A stretch of 14,935 nt of DNA from JBBRLA01 sp038231615 (GTDB taxonomy: Bacteria; Myxococcota_A; Polyangia; Palsa-1104; JAEUJZ01). This document shows positions 5,463-12,973 of the stretch, piece by piece. The notes beneath the pieces are model-generated. The model ran no database searches. It had not been told where the DNA came from and saw only the letters and a program-made list of their open reading frames with translations. Each line of letters opens with the position of its first letter. Within the stretch, counting starts at the first letter, position 1. The position numbers and the translations under genes are program-made. The stretch is from positions 1 through 14,935 of the forward strand of contig JBBRLA010000137.1 in NCBI GenBank assembly GCA_038231615.1, written 5' to 3'.

Positions 5463-7985
5463 ATGGGCATGGCCGGATCGAAATCGAAATCGCCGAATTC
5501 TCCTGTGGGTCCAGGGATCTCCCGCCGCGGCTTCCTCAAGTCCGCCACCGTGGGCAGCGGCACGGTGGCGGGCGTGGCCCTGCTCGGGCACGCGGCGCCC
5601 GCGGAGGCGGAGGTCTGCCAGTCGCAGTTCGACCTGACCACCCGGTCCGGCGCGCTCGAGCCCGATCGGATCGTCCACAGCGCCTGTCAGTTTTGCAACG
5701 CCCTGTGCGCCCTGCGCGTCTCGATCAAGGACCACCGCATCATCGACGTGAAGGGCGAGCCGGACGACCCGGTGCAGGCGGGCGACATCTGCGTCAAGGC
5801 GGGCATGATGACCCAGCTCGTCTACAACCGCTTCCGCCTGCGCGAGCCGATGCAGCGGGTGAGCGGCGCCAAGGGCGACCCGAACAGCCGCTTCGCGCCG
5901 ATCTCGTGGGACGAGGCCCTCGGCCTGATCGCCCAGAAATTCCTCGCCCTGCGCGATGCCGGCGAGGCCCGCGCCATCGCCAACAAGACCAGCGGCAGGA
6001 TGCCGCGCGGGGTGGGGTCGATCGTCGGCCGCTTCTTCCAGCTCCTCGGCAGCCCCAACGACACCGATGTCGGGCCGGTGTGCAATGACGCCGGCGGCGA
6101 CGCGCTCGGGATGAGCTTCGGCCTGGGCAACTTCACCAACGGCTACGGCGTCGACGGCGCCACCGGGCGCGAGGACCTAGGGGCCGCACGCTTCTTCCTT
6201 TTGTTCGGAACCAACCAGGGCGAGACCCACCCGGTCACCTTTTCTTATCTCTTGCGCTCGCGAAAGAAGACCGGCGCGCGCATGGTGGTCATTGACCCGC
6301 GGCAGACCCCGACGGGGGCCAACGCCGATGCCTGGATCGCCCCCAGGCCGCACACCGACCTGGCGCTGGTTTTGGGGATTTTGCACCACATCATCGCCAG
6401 GGATCTGTACGATCACGCCTTCGTGAAGACCTGGGTCCTGGGCTTCGCCGAACTCTCGCAGCACCTGAAGGACAACCGCTACACCCCCGAATGGGCCGCG
6501 GGCGTGACCGGTGTGCCGGCGGCGACGATCCGCTGGCTGGCCGAGGCCTACGCCACCACCAGGCCGGCCGCCATCTTCTGCAACGCGGGCATTTCTCACC
6601 AGCTCAACTCTTTTCAAACCTACCGCGCCCTGACCTTCCTGTGCGCCATCACCGGCAACATCGGCGTCAACGGTGGCGGCTGCAACTTCATGCACAACAC
6701 CTGGCCGGGCGGCCTGAACCTGCCCCCGGTCAGCAGCGCCCCGCCTGCCCGCGGCCCGGCCCTGCCGGTCGGCCCGGACTTCTTCGCCGAGTCGATCCTG
6801 AGCGGCAAGCCCTATCGCCTGCGCGCCGTGGTAACCGCCGGCAACCCGCTCCTCGCCTCGGCCCACTCGAACAAGGTAAAGGAGGCCTACCGGCAGCTTG
6901 AATTCTATGTCTTCACGGGCCTTTTCATGGAGGAGTCGGCCTATTACGCCGACATCCTCCTGCCGGTGCCGAGCGGCTTCGAGATGGAGACGGTGTACAT
7001 GCGCCGCGACGATCGCGGCATCCGCTGGCAGAAGGCCGCCGCGCCTCGCGTAGGACAGTCCCGCGCAGACTGGGAGATCTGGATCGACCTGGCGCAGGTC
7101 ATGGCGCGGCTGGACCGCAAGAACCCGCCTTCGTACTGGACGGATAACTTCCCACTGGCCTGGCGCGACTACAGCAGGCTATGGGCGGAGTTCGTCGCCC
7201 ACACGCCGGCCATGGGGGGCATGACCCAGGCGCGCATGGAGCAGCGCCGGGAGCCCTTGCGCTGGCCCTGCCCGAGCCACGCCCACCCGGGTGTCAGCAC
7301 CCTCTACCTGGACCACCCCTCGTGGTACGAGGCGTCGGCGGAGCTCGACGCGGCCCGCCAGCCGAAGCGTTTTTTGACGCCGAGCGGCAAGGTCGAGATC
7401 TTCACCCCGGCCCTGGATGCCCGGCTTGCCCCCGCCGGGCATTCCGCCCTGCCGGTATTTTATACCCACCCGGAGGTCCAGGGAAAAAACCCCGTGCCAG
7501 AGTTCGAGGCCGATTTCATCCAGAACCCGATCAACCCCCAGGCGCTGACCCACAAGATCCACCTGACGACCTCCCCGGACACCCTGCGCCACACCTACCC
7601 CTTGATGGGCATGATCGGGCGGCCGAGCGTGGTGCATTTCTCCTCGGTCACCCAGTGGACCTTTACCGGGAAGCAGATGAACGGCGTGCGCCTGGTCCAG
7701 ATCCACCCTCGCGCCGCCGCTCGCGCCGGCATTCGCAACGGGGACGACATCCTCGTCGAGAGCCCGCGAGGCAGCGTCACCGCCACCGCCGAATTGACGG
7801 AACACATCCGCGAGGACACGATCTTCGTGCCCAACACCTTCGGACCGAACCAGAAGGTCGCCGACGACGTGGGCACCCCGCTCTACGCCGCCGCCAACAC
7901 GCTGGTTGACGACCGGTTTTATGACAATCTGTCGGGACAGCAGGCGTACAAGATCTTCGCGTGCCGCGTGCTAAGGGCGTCCTGA
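5463..7985 (+). CDS. Tat-exported molybdopterin-dependent oxidoreductase, catalytic subunit
   Basis: The product is 840 residues. A twin-arginine signal (SRRGFLKSATVG, Arg21-Arg22) precedes a hydrophobic stretch and AxA-type cleavage near residue 49, so it acts in the periplasm. A 4Fe-4S motif follows (Cys75, Cys78, Cys82, Cys110, with the electron-path Lys112), then the bis-MGD-binding domains (VVIDPRQTPTGANADAW; RALTFLCAITGNIGVNGGG) and a C-terminal MopB dinucleotide-binding domain from about 700. Cys207 in GPVCNDAGG is the probable Mo ligand, as in the Psr/Phs/Arr-like group of the DMSO reductase family. No FeS subunit or membrane anchor gene is adjacent, so it seems to act alone or with a distant partner. 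The substrate is unknown; polysulfide, thiosulfate, arsenic oxyanion and others are possible. The PiT permease gene starts 2 nt after its stop. Confidence 0.88.
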   Translation: MGMAGSKSKSPNSPVGPGISRRGFLKSATVGSGTVAGVALLGHAAPAEAEVCQSQFDLTTRSGALEPDRIVHSACQFCNALCALRVSIKDHRIIDVKGEPDDPVQAGDICVKAGMMTQLVYNRFRLREPMQRVSGAKGDPNSRFAPISWDEALGLIAQKFLALRDAGEARAIANKTSGRMPRGVGSIVGRFFQLLGSPNDTDVGPVCNDAGGDALGMSFGLGNFTNGYGVDGATGREDLGAARFFLLFGTNQGETHPVTFSYLLRSRKKTGARMVVIDPRQTPTGANADAWIAPRPHTDLALVLGILHHIIARDLYDHAFVKTWVLGFAELSQHLKDNRYTPEWAAGVTGVPAATIRWLAEAYATTRPAAIFCNAGISHQLNSFQTYRALTFLCAITGNIGVNGGGCNFMHNTWPGGLNLPPVSSAPPARGPALPVGPDFFAESILSGKPYRLRAVVTAGNPLLASAHSNKVKEAYRQLEFYVFTGLFMEESAYYADILLPVPSGFEMETVYMRRDDRGIRWQKAAAPRVGQSRADWEIWIDLAQVMARLDRKNPPSYWTDNFPLAWRDYSRLWAEFVAHTPAMGGMTQARMEQRREPLRWPCPSHAHPGVSTLYLDHPSWYEASAELDAARQPKRFLTPSGKVEIFTPALDARLAPAGHSALPVFYTHPEVQGKNPVPEFEADFIQNPINPQALTHKIHLTTSPDTLRHTYPLMGMIGRPSVVHFSSVTQWTFTGKQMNGVRLVQIHPRAAARAGIRNGDDILVESPRGSVTATAELTEHIREDTIFVPNTFGPNQKVADDVGTPLYAAANTLVDDRFYDNLSGQQAYKIFACRVLRAS

Positions 7986-7987
7986 TC

Positions 7988-8980
7988 ATGATCGGGATCG
8001 TCCTTTGCGCTGTCCTGTGCCTGGCCTACGTCAACGGCGCCAACGATAACTTCAAGGGTGTGGCCACCCTCTACGGCTCCGGCACCACGAGCTACCGCAA
8101 GGCGCTCGGCTGGGCCACCGTGACCACCCTGTGCGGCTCGCTTTTGACGCTGGTCCTGGCCGCGGGGATGGTGAAGACCTTCTCGGCCAAGGGGCTGGTA
8201 CCCGACGCCATCGCGTCCTCGCCAAGCTTCCTGGCCGCCGCCGCGCTCGGGGGCATGGCGACCGTTCTTTTCGCCACCCTGGTCGGTCTCCCCGTGTCCA
8301 CGACCCACGCCCTGACCGGGGCCCTGATCGGGGCGGGCTTCGTCGCGGCGTCGCAAGCGGTCAACCTGCGGGTGTTGGGGAAAAACTTCTTTCTGCCCCT
8401 TTTGATCAGCCCACTCCTCTCGATGACGCTGTGCTTGGTCCTTTATCCCCTCGGACGCTGCCTGGGCCGCTTCTTCGCGATCGATCGCCCGATCCTGGCG
8501 ACCGCGGCGCCGGAGGAAGCGGCCACTCCCAGCGGGCTCGATGTCATGCACTTCCTCTCCGCAGGCGCCGTGAGCTTCGCCCGCGGATTGAACGACACGC
8601 CCAAGATCTTCGCCCTGCTGCTCACCGCCAAGGCGGCCGGGACGCTTTGGGGACTGGGGATGGTGGGCACGGCCATGGCCGTGGGAGGTTTGCTCAATGC
8701 CCGCAAGGTGGCCGAGACCCTGTCGCACAAGATCACCAGGCTGAACGCCGGACAGGGGCTGGTCGCCAACCTGACCACCGCCATCCTGGTGCTGGGCGCG
8801 TCCCGTCTCGGGTTGCCGGTGTCGACGACCCACGTCGCCACCGGGGGACTCTTCGGCATCGGCGTGGTGACCGGCACGGCACGGGCCCGCACGATCCTCA
8901 CCATCCTTTTGGCCTGGGTCACGACGCTGCCGCTGGGCGCGGCCCTGGGCGCACTGGCGTATCTGGCCCTCAGGGGGTAG
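7988..8980 (+). CDS. PiT-family inorganic anion permease (phosphate/sulfate type)
   Basis: The product is 330 residues and almost entirely hydrophobic, with about ten possible membrane helices. The duplicated PiT signature is present: YVNGANDNFKG at residues 14-24 and ARGLNDTPKI near residue 205, plus two VSTTH motifs (GLPVSTTHALTGA; GLPVSTTHVATGG). The family moves phosphate with H+ or Na+; Bacillus CysP is a PiT member that moves sulfate, and PiT carriers can also bring in arsenate. I chose the ATG at 7988 (AAGGG about 9 nt upstream) over a GTG at 7961 that overlaps the molybdoenzyme. The 2-nt spacing implies one operon, so the permease probably moves a substrate or product of that enzyme. 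Confidence 0.9.
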   Translation: MIGIVLCAVLCLAYVNGANDNFKGVATLYGSGTTSYRKALGWATVTTLCGSLLTLVLAAGMVKTFSAKGLVPDAIASSPSFLAAAALGGMATVLFATLVGLPVSTTHALTGALIGAGFVAASQAVNLRVLGKNFFLPLLISPLLSMTLCLVLYPLGRCLGRFFAIDRPILATAAPEEAATPSGLDVMHFLSAGAVSFARGLNDTPKIFALLLTAKAAGTLWGLGMVGTAMAVGGLLNARKVAETLSHKITRLNAGQGLVANLTTAILVLGASRLGLPVSTTHVATGGLFGIGVVTGTARARTILTILLAWVTTLPLGAALGALAYLALRG

Positions 8981-9032
8981 CCAGGCCTCCCGGCGCACGT
9001 AGCGGGGAAGGAGAGTTAGGACTCACCACAAT

Positions 9033-9093
9033 ATAACTTTTCAGTTTCAACTGCCAGATCCGAGGAGCATTGCCAAAATCGAGAGAAAGTTAT
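9033..9093. repeat. 8-bp inverted repeat ATAACTTT / AAAGTTAT with 45-nt loop
   Basis: ATAACTTT at 9033-9040 and AAAGTTAT at 9086-9093 are perfect complements in the 212-bp gap between the permease and the aminomutase. The patch is richer in A/T than its surroundings. It could be a regulator site, a weak stem, or chance. Confidence 0.4.
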
Positions 9094-9153
9094 TCCGTGG
9101 CGGCTGCGGAAGGGGAGGTCGAGGCTGGAGGCATCTTCCGACGACGGCCCGCG

Positions 9154-9182
9154 TTGACAAGCCGTCTCTGCCGGGCTACCTT
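9154..9182 (+). promoter_or_regulatory. Sigma-70-type promoter TTGACA-17-TACCTT
   Basis: A perfect -35 (TTGACA, 9154-9159), a 17-nt spacer and a -10 TACCTT (9177-9182) lie only 10 nt before the ATG at 9193. Transcription would begin about 3-5 nt before the start codon, giving a nearly leaderless mRNA without a Shine-Dalgarno site. This supports ATG 9193 over the upstream in-frame TTG at 9070. Confidence 0.65.
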
Positions 9183-9192
9183 TCGAAGAGCC

Positions 9193-10584
9193 ATGCAACT
9201 CCCGATCGTGACGCCCCAGACAGCCAATGTCCCCCCCGTGGCCCTGAAGCCGCCGGTGGACCCGAAGACCCTGGCCCACAAGGACCTTTTGCGCGGTCCC
9301 TTCTGGCGCAAGATCCCGGCCTACGCCGAGGTGGACGAGCCGACTTTCCTGGACCACAAGTGGCAGTCCAAGCACACCATCACCAACGTGGACAAGCTTT
9401 TGGCCACGGTGCGCGGCCTGGTGTCGGAGGCCTTCATCCACGACGCTGAATCGGGCTTCCAGAAGGCCCCGATGAGCGTCCGGGTGTCCCCTTATCTGCT
9501 CAGCCTGATCGACTGGGAGGACCCTTATAACGATCCCCTGCGCATCCAGTTCATCCCCCTGTCCTCGCGGCTTTTGCCCGACCACCCCAAGCTGGGCCTG
9601 GACTCTTTGAGCGAGATGGCCGACGCCCCGGTCCCCGGGCTGACCCACCGCTACACGGACAAGGCGCTTTTCCTGCCCCTGGACACCTGCCCGGTCTACT
9701 GCCGCTTTTGTACCCGCAGCTACGCCGTCGGCATCGACACCACCAGCGTGGACAAGGTCAGCCTGAACGTCAATGAGGCGCGCTGGCAGCAGGCCTTCGC
9801 CTACATCGCCTCCCGCCCGGAGCTGGAGGACGTGGTCATCTCCGGCGGCGACGCCTACAATCTGCGCCCGCAGCAGATCCGCGACATCGGCGAGACCCTT
9901 TTGCGCATGGACAACGTGCGCCGCATGCGCTACGCGACCAAGGGCCCGGCGGTGATGCCGCAAAAGATTCTCACCGATTCGGCGTGGCTGGACGCCCTGA
10001 CACACGTTGTCGAGATGGGCCGCAAGCTGCACAAGGAGGTGGTGCTGCACACCCACTTCAACCATCCCAAGGAGATCACCAGCATCACCCAGGATGCCAT
10101 GAACCTGCTCTTCGAACGCGGCATCACCGTGCGCAATCAGAGCGTGCTTCAGCGTCGGGTCAACGACACCCAGGAGACGATGGCCCTTCTGGTGAAACGC
10201 CTGGGGCACGTCAATGTTCACCCGTACTACGTCTACGTGCATGACCTGGTGAAGGGCGTCGAAGACTTGCGCACCACACTGCAAACGGCGATCGACCTGG
10301 AGAAGTTCGTGCGCGGTTTTACCGCCGGCTTCAACACGCCGACCTTCGTGGTGGACGCCCCCGGCGGGGGCGGCAAGCGCGACGCGCATTCGTATGAATT
10401 CTATGACCGCACCACCGGGGTCTCGGTGTACACCAGCCCGGCGGTGAAACCGGGCCGCTACTTCTACTCCTTCGATCCGCTGAACCTTTTGCCCGAAGAA
10501 GGCCAGCGCCGCTGGGCCGACCCCACCCAGCACCACCTGATGATCGAGGAAGCCACCCGCTCCGCCGTCGCCCGGGTGCGCTGA
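9193..10584 (+). CDS. KamA-family radical SAM 2,3-aminomutase
   Basis: The product is 463 residues. The radical-SAM cluster motif is DTCPVYCRFCTRSYAVG, with Cys166, Cys170 and Cys173. VVISGGDAYNL is the next family block. The PLP-binding motif is FVVDAPGGGGK, with Lys395. Asp351 (YVHDLVKG) and Asp388 lie 44 and 7 residues before that Lys, exactly the spacing of Asp293, Asp330 and Lys337 in Clostridium lysine 2,3-aminomutase. So the catalytic set appears complete. Family members turn L-lysine into beta-lysine or act on glutamate or on EF-P; which applies is not decidable here. No epmA or lysine-fermentation gene is adjacent. The gene is monocistronic, with its own strong promoter and a hairpin after the stop. 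Confidence 0.88.
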   Translation: MQLPIVTPQTANVPPVALKPPVDPKTLAHKDLLRGPFWRKIPAYAEVDEPTFLDHKWQSKHTITNVDKLLATVRGLVSEAFIHDAESGFQKAPMSVRVSPYLLSLIDWEDPYNDPLRIQFIPLSSRLLPDHPKLGLDSLSEMADAPVPGLTHRYTDKALFLPLDTCPVYCRFCTRSYAVGIDTTSVDKVSLNVNEARWQQAFAYIASRPELEDVVISGGDAYNLRPQQIRDIGETLLRMDNVRRMRYATKGPAVMPQKILTDSAWLDALTHVVEMGRKLHKEVVLHTHFNHPKEITSITQDAMNLLFERGITVRNQSVLQRRVNDTQETMALLVKRLGHVNVHPYYVYVHDLVKGVEDLRTTLQTAIDLEKFVRGFTAGFNTPTFVVDAPGGGGKRDAHSYEFYDRTTGVSVYTSPAVKPGRYFYSFDPLNLLPEEGQRRWADPTQHHLMIEEATRSAVARVR

Positions 10585-10593
10585 CGTCAGCGC
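10578..10593. repeat. 16-bp perfect palindrome across the aminomutase stop codon
   Basis: GCGCTGACGTCAGCGC is fully self-complementary and contains the TGA stop at 10582-10584. It shares bases 10590-10593 with the next hairpin, so only one of the two structures can form fully at a time. Confidence 0.7.
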
Positions 10594-10620
10594 CCTTTCC
10601 CACCTTTGGACAAAGGGCGC
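10590..10620 (+). terminator. Stem-loop after aminomutase gene, possible terminator
   Basis: Perfect 9-bp arms GCGCCCTTT (10590-10598) and AAAGGGCGC (10612-10620) flank a 13-nt loop, 5 nt after the stop codon. No T-run follows, so if it terminates transcription it does so as a stem of the non-canonical sort, or it only protects the mRNA 3' end. Confidence 0.4.
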
Positions 10621-10704
10621 CCCGATGCGCCCGCTTGCGCCCTGTGTATCCTGCAAGGTCGCAGGTACGGTTCGTTCTTCACGGCGGTCTCATGCCGCCA
10701 CGAC

Positions 10705-10711
10705 AAGGAGG
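10705..10711 (+). promoter_or_regulatory. Strong Shine-Dalgarno AAGGAGG for the 10717 gene
   Basis: A full-consensus AAGGAGG ends 5 nt before the ATG at 10717. It sets the start against an in-frame start codon at 10606 and places the signal peptide at the N-terminus. Confidence 0.85.
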
Positions 10712-10716
10712 ACGCC

Positions 10717-12564
10717 ATGTGTACGCGCAGTGTGTTCTGTCTGACCGCCTTCATGGTGATGAGCGCATCGGCTTCGTGCGGATCACGGGATCTCCCAGGC
10801 ATCGGAGCGAGCCAGGCGTCGGCCGCGCTGTCCGTCGCCGGACCTGATGAGCCAGACCATGACGACCGCGATGACGGCTGGCCGCAGTGGGGCCATGACG
10901 CCCGGCACAGCGGTCGCGTCCACATCGCAGGCCAGGCACTGAACCGGCAGCGCGCCGACCTGGTCTACGACCCACTGGTCTCGGCGGAGCAGGCCGATTC
11001 CAACGGCGAGCTGCTGGTCCACTACCAGGCGCCCCTGATCGGCAGGAACGACGTCTTCATGGAGTTCAAGGGCGGCACCTGGGTCGCTTGTAACCCGCCC
11101 AGTTCGGGGACGCCCTTCCCATGCGGCTCCGATGCCTGGAACGCCCAGACCTGGAACGAGAAGCGGCTGCGCTGGGAGGGCGGCAAGCTGGTCGAGAAGT
11201 GGACCTTTCAGAGCGACTGGAAACCCGAGCCCGACTCGAACAACTTCGGGGGCTGGGAGCCAGTCTTCCACGCCGTGCTCGCCGGGGATCGGGTCTACGT
11301 CCCCGGCAGCGGCGGCACGCTGTTCAAGCTCGACCGCGAGACCGGCGCCGTCCGCGCCCGCATCAACCCCTTCGCCACCCTCGACCCCGCGACCTTCGTC
11401 ACCGGCCCACCCAGCGCGGACCCCGAGGGCAACGTCTACTACAACGTGATCAAGCTGGTCATCGACCCCGACCCGGCCCGGTCCAACCCCTGGTTCGGCC
11501 ACGACGTCGCCGGGGCCTGGCTGGTCAAGGTCCGACCCGATGGCAGCACCCGGCTCGCCAGCTACGACTCCCTGGTCCCGGGGGCGCCGCAGAAGACCGA
11601 TCTGTGCAGCGTGGGCGGGTTCGGGATCGCCCAACTCCCGTGGCCGCCGAGCCCGACGGCCACCGTATTGCACGTCCCGTGTGGCTCGCAGCGCCCCGGC
11701 GTCAACGTGGGCCCGGCGGTCGGTGGGGACGGCACCATCTATACCGTCAGCCGCGCCCACTTCGCCGCGCGCCACGGCTTCGTGGTGGCGGTGAACCGCG
11801 ATCTCACCCCGCGCTGGGCGGCCTCGTTGCGCGATCACCTGCACGACGGCTGTGGCAGCCCGATCCTGCCTCCCGATGGGGCGCCCGGTGGCTGCCGCAT
11901 CGGCGCCAATCCGGGTGTCGATCCCCGGACCAACGAGCTGCCCGCCGGCGCCGTCATCGACCTCAGCTCCTCCACCCCAGTGGTCACCCCCGATGGCAGC
12001 GTGCTCTACGGGGCATTCACCGCCTACAACGCCTTTCGCGGCCACCTCTTCAAGTTTGGCCACGACGGCGGGTTCCTGAACGCTTTCGATTTCGGCTGGG
12101 ACACCACGCCGGCGATCTATGCCCACGAGGGGACCTACTCCGTGGTGCTGAAGGACAACCACTATGGCGGCTTCGCGATTTGCGCTGATCCTACGCTTTG
12201 CCCCGTGCTGCAAAACGGCCCCTACAACATCACCCAGCTCGACAAGCACCTTTTGCCGGAGTGGAAGTTCAAGAACACAAACACCGAGAGCTGCGCCCGC
12301 CAGCCCGACGGTACACTGAAGTGCGTCTCGGACCACCCCGACGGATTCGAGTGGTGCATCAACGCCCCGGCGATCGATCGCAAAGGCGTGGTTTATGCCA
12401 ACAGCGAGGACGGTAACCTCTATGCCATCCGCCAGGGAGGCATCGAGAAGCAGCGCATCTTCACCAACCTGGCCCTGGCCGCCGCCTACACCCCGCTCTC
12501 CCTGGGTCGGGATGGGACCCTGTACACCCAGAACGCCGGCCACCTCTTCGTAGTGGGGAACTGA
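10717..12564 (+). CDS. Secreted PQQ-type beta-propeller repeat protein (possible lipoprotein)
   Basis: The product is 615 residues. MCTRSVFCLTAFMVMSASASC is an export signal; Cys21 may be lipidated, though the lipobox (S-A-S-C) is poor. An acidic DEPDHDDRDD stretch follows. WPQWGHDARHSGRV is the usual opening of PQQ-like (BamB-type) propellers. Blade motifs recur: DRVYVPGSGGTLFKLDRETG, DGTIYTVSRAHF, DGSVLYGAFTAYNAFRGHLF, GVVYANSEDGNLYAIRQGG and DGTLYTQNAGHLFVVG. Several cysteines suggest disulfides. No dehydrogenase residues or haem motif (CxxCH) are seen, so a structural or binding role outside the cell membrane is more likely than an enzyme. It ends 16 nt from a convergent lipoprotein gene. 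Confidence 0.8.
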   Translation: MCTRSVFCLTAFMVMSASASCGSRDLPGIGASQASAALSVAGPDEPDHDDRDDGWPQWGHDARHSGRVHIAGQALNRQRADLVYDPLVSAEQADSNGELLVHYQAPLIGRNDVFMEFKGGTWVACNPPSSGTPFPCGSDAWNAQTWNEKRLRWEGGKLVEKWTFQSDWKPEPDSNNFGGWEPVFHAVLAGDRVYVPGSGGTLFKLDRETGAVRARINPFATLDPATFVTGPPSADPEGNVYYNVIKLVIDPDPARSNPWFGHDVAGAWLVKVRPDGSTRLASYDSLVPGAPQKTDLCSVGGFGIAQLPWPPSPTATVLHVPCGSQRPGVNVGPAVGGDGTIYTVSRAHFAARHGFVVAVNRDLTPRWAASLRDHLHDGCGSPILPPDGAPGGCRIGANPGVDPRTNELPAGAVIDLSSSTPVVTPDGSVLYGAFTAYNAFRGHLFKFGHDGGFLNAFDFGWDTTPAIYAHEGTYSVVLKDNHYGGFAICADPTLCPVLQNGPYNITQLDKHLLPEWKFKNTNTESCARQPDGTLKCVSDHPDGFEWCINAPAIDRKGVVYANSEDGNLYAIRQGGIEKQRIFTNLALAAAYTPLSLGRDGTLYTQNAGHLFVVGN

Positions 12565-12580
12565 ACCGGGTGGGCCAGGG

Positions 12581-12949
12581 TCAGAAACGGCCGTTGCAGC
12601 GGCGCAGGGTGGGCGCGTCGATGGAATCGTGCCAGCAATGGACGATCACCCGCCGGACCTTGCCGGCCAGGTGAGCGTTGCACTCCTGCATCAGCGATGT
12701 GGCCCGATGGGTCATGGCGTTCAGGTCGCCCGTCGGGTCCGGTTCGGCGGCGGAGCGCCGTTCATCCACCCGCAGGACCTCCTGTACATAAAGCGCGCAG
12801 TCCTCCGGCTTCAGCAGATCCGCGGGGGGTACGGGGTGCTCCGACACCACCGTCACCGGGACGCAGGAGGCAAGGAGGGTAGCAAAAACCAGGCTGGCGA
12901 CAAGGGCGTGTAGGGGGCTCACGGGAAGGGAAGTGTAGCGCACTTTCAC
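12581..12949 (-). CDS. Small lipoprotein, function unknown
   Basis: The product is 122 residues from the GTG at 12949; other possible starts are GTG at 12943 or 12922 (113 residues). SPLHALVASLVFATLLASC is a lipoprotein signal with lipobox L-A-S-C. The mature part has three more cysteines (EDCALYV, QECNAHL, VHCWHDS, LRRC gives four) and a helical middle. No named family is recognised. No Shine-Dalgarno is seen; a -10-like TGATAT sits 8 nt before the GTG, consistent with a leaderless message. It is divergent from the EEP-fold gene with only 24 nt between start codons, and converges on the propeller gene. A longer in-frame reading that runs into the divergent gene is rejected as shadow. Confidence 0.65.
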   Translation of the reverse strand: MKVRYTSLPVSPLHALVASLVFATLLASCVPVTVVSEHPVPPADLLKPEDCALYVQEVLRVDERRSAAEPDPTGDLNAMTHRATSLMQECNAHLAGKVRRVIVHCWHDSIDAPTLRRCNGRF

Positions 12950-12957
12950 CGGGCGCA

Positions 12958-12964
12958 ATATCAT
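12958..12964. promoter_or_regulatory. Overlapping divergent -10-like elements
   Basis: TATCAT (12959-12964) lies 9 nt before the plus-strand ATG at 12974, and its near complement TGATAT (12963-12958 on the minus strand) lies 8 nt before the GTG at 12949. No convincing -35 is seen on either side. Confidence 0.3.
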
Positions 12965-12973
12965 CCTTGGGTG

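Noticed and set aside
9016..10656. 546-codon minus-strand open frame
   Set aside because: It overlaps the full aminomutase gene, whose catalytic residues are complete on the plus strand; the antisense product has no motif.
10783..12543. 586-codon minus-strand open frame
   Set aside because: It lies entirely antisense to the beta-propeller gene, which has a signal peptide, ribosome site and repeats; the minus frame is Gly/Val/Asp-rich shadow.
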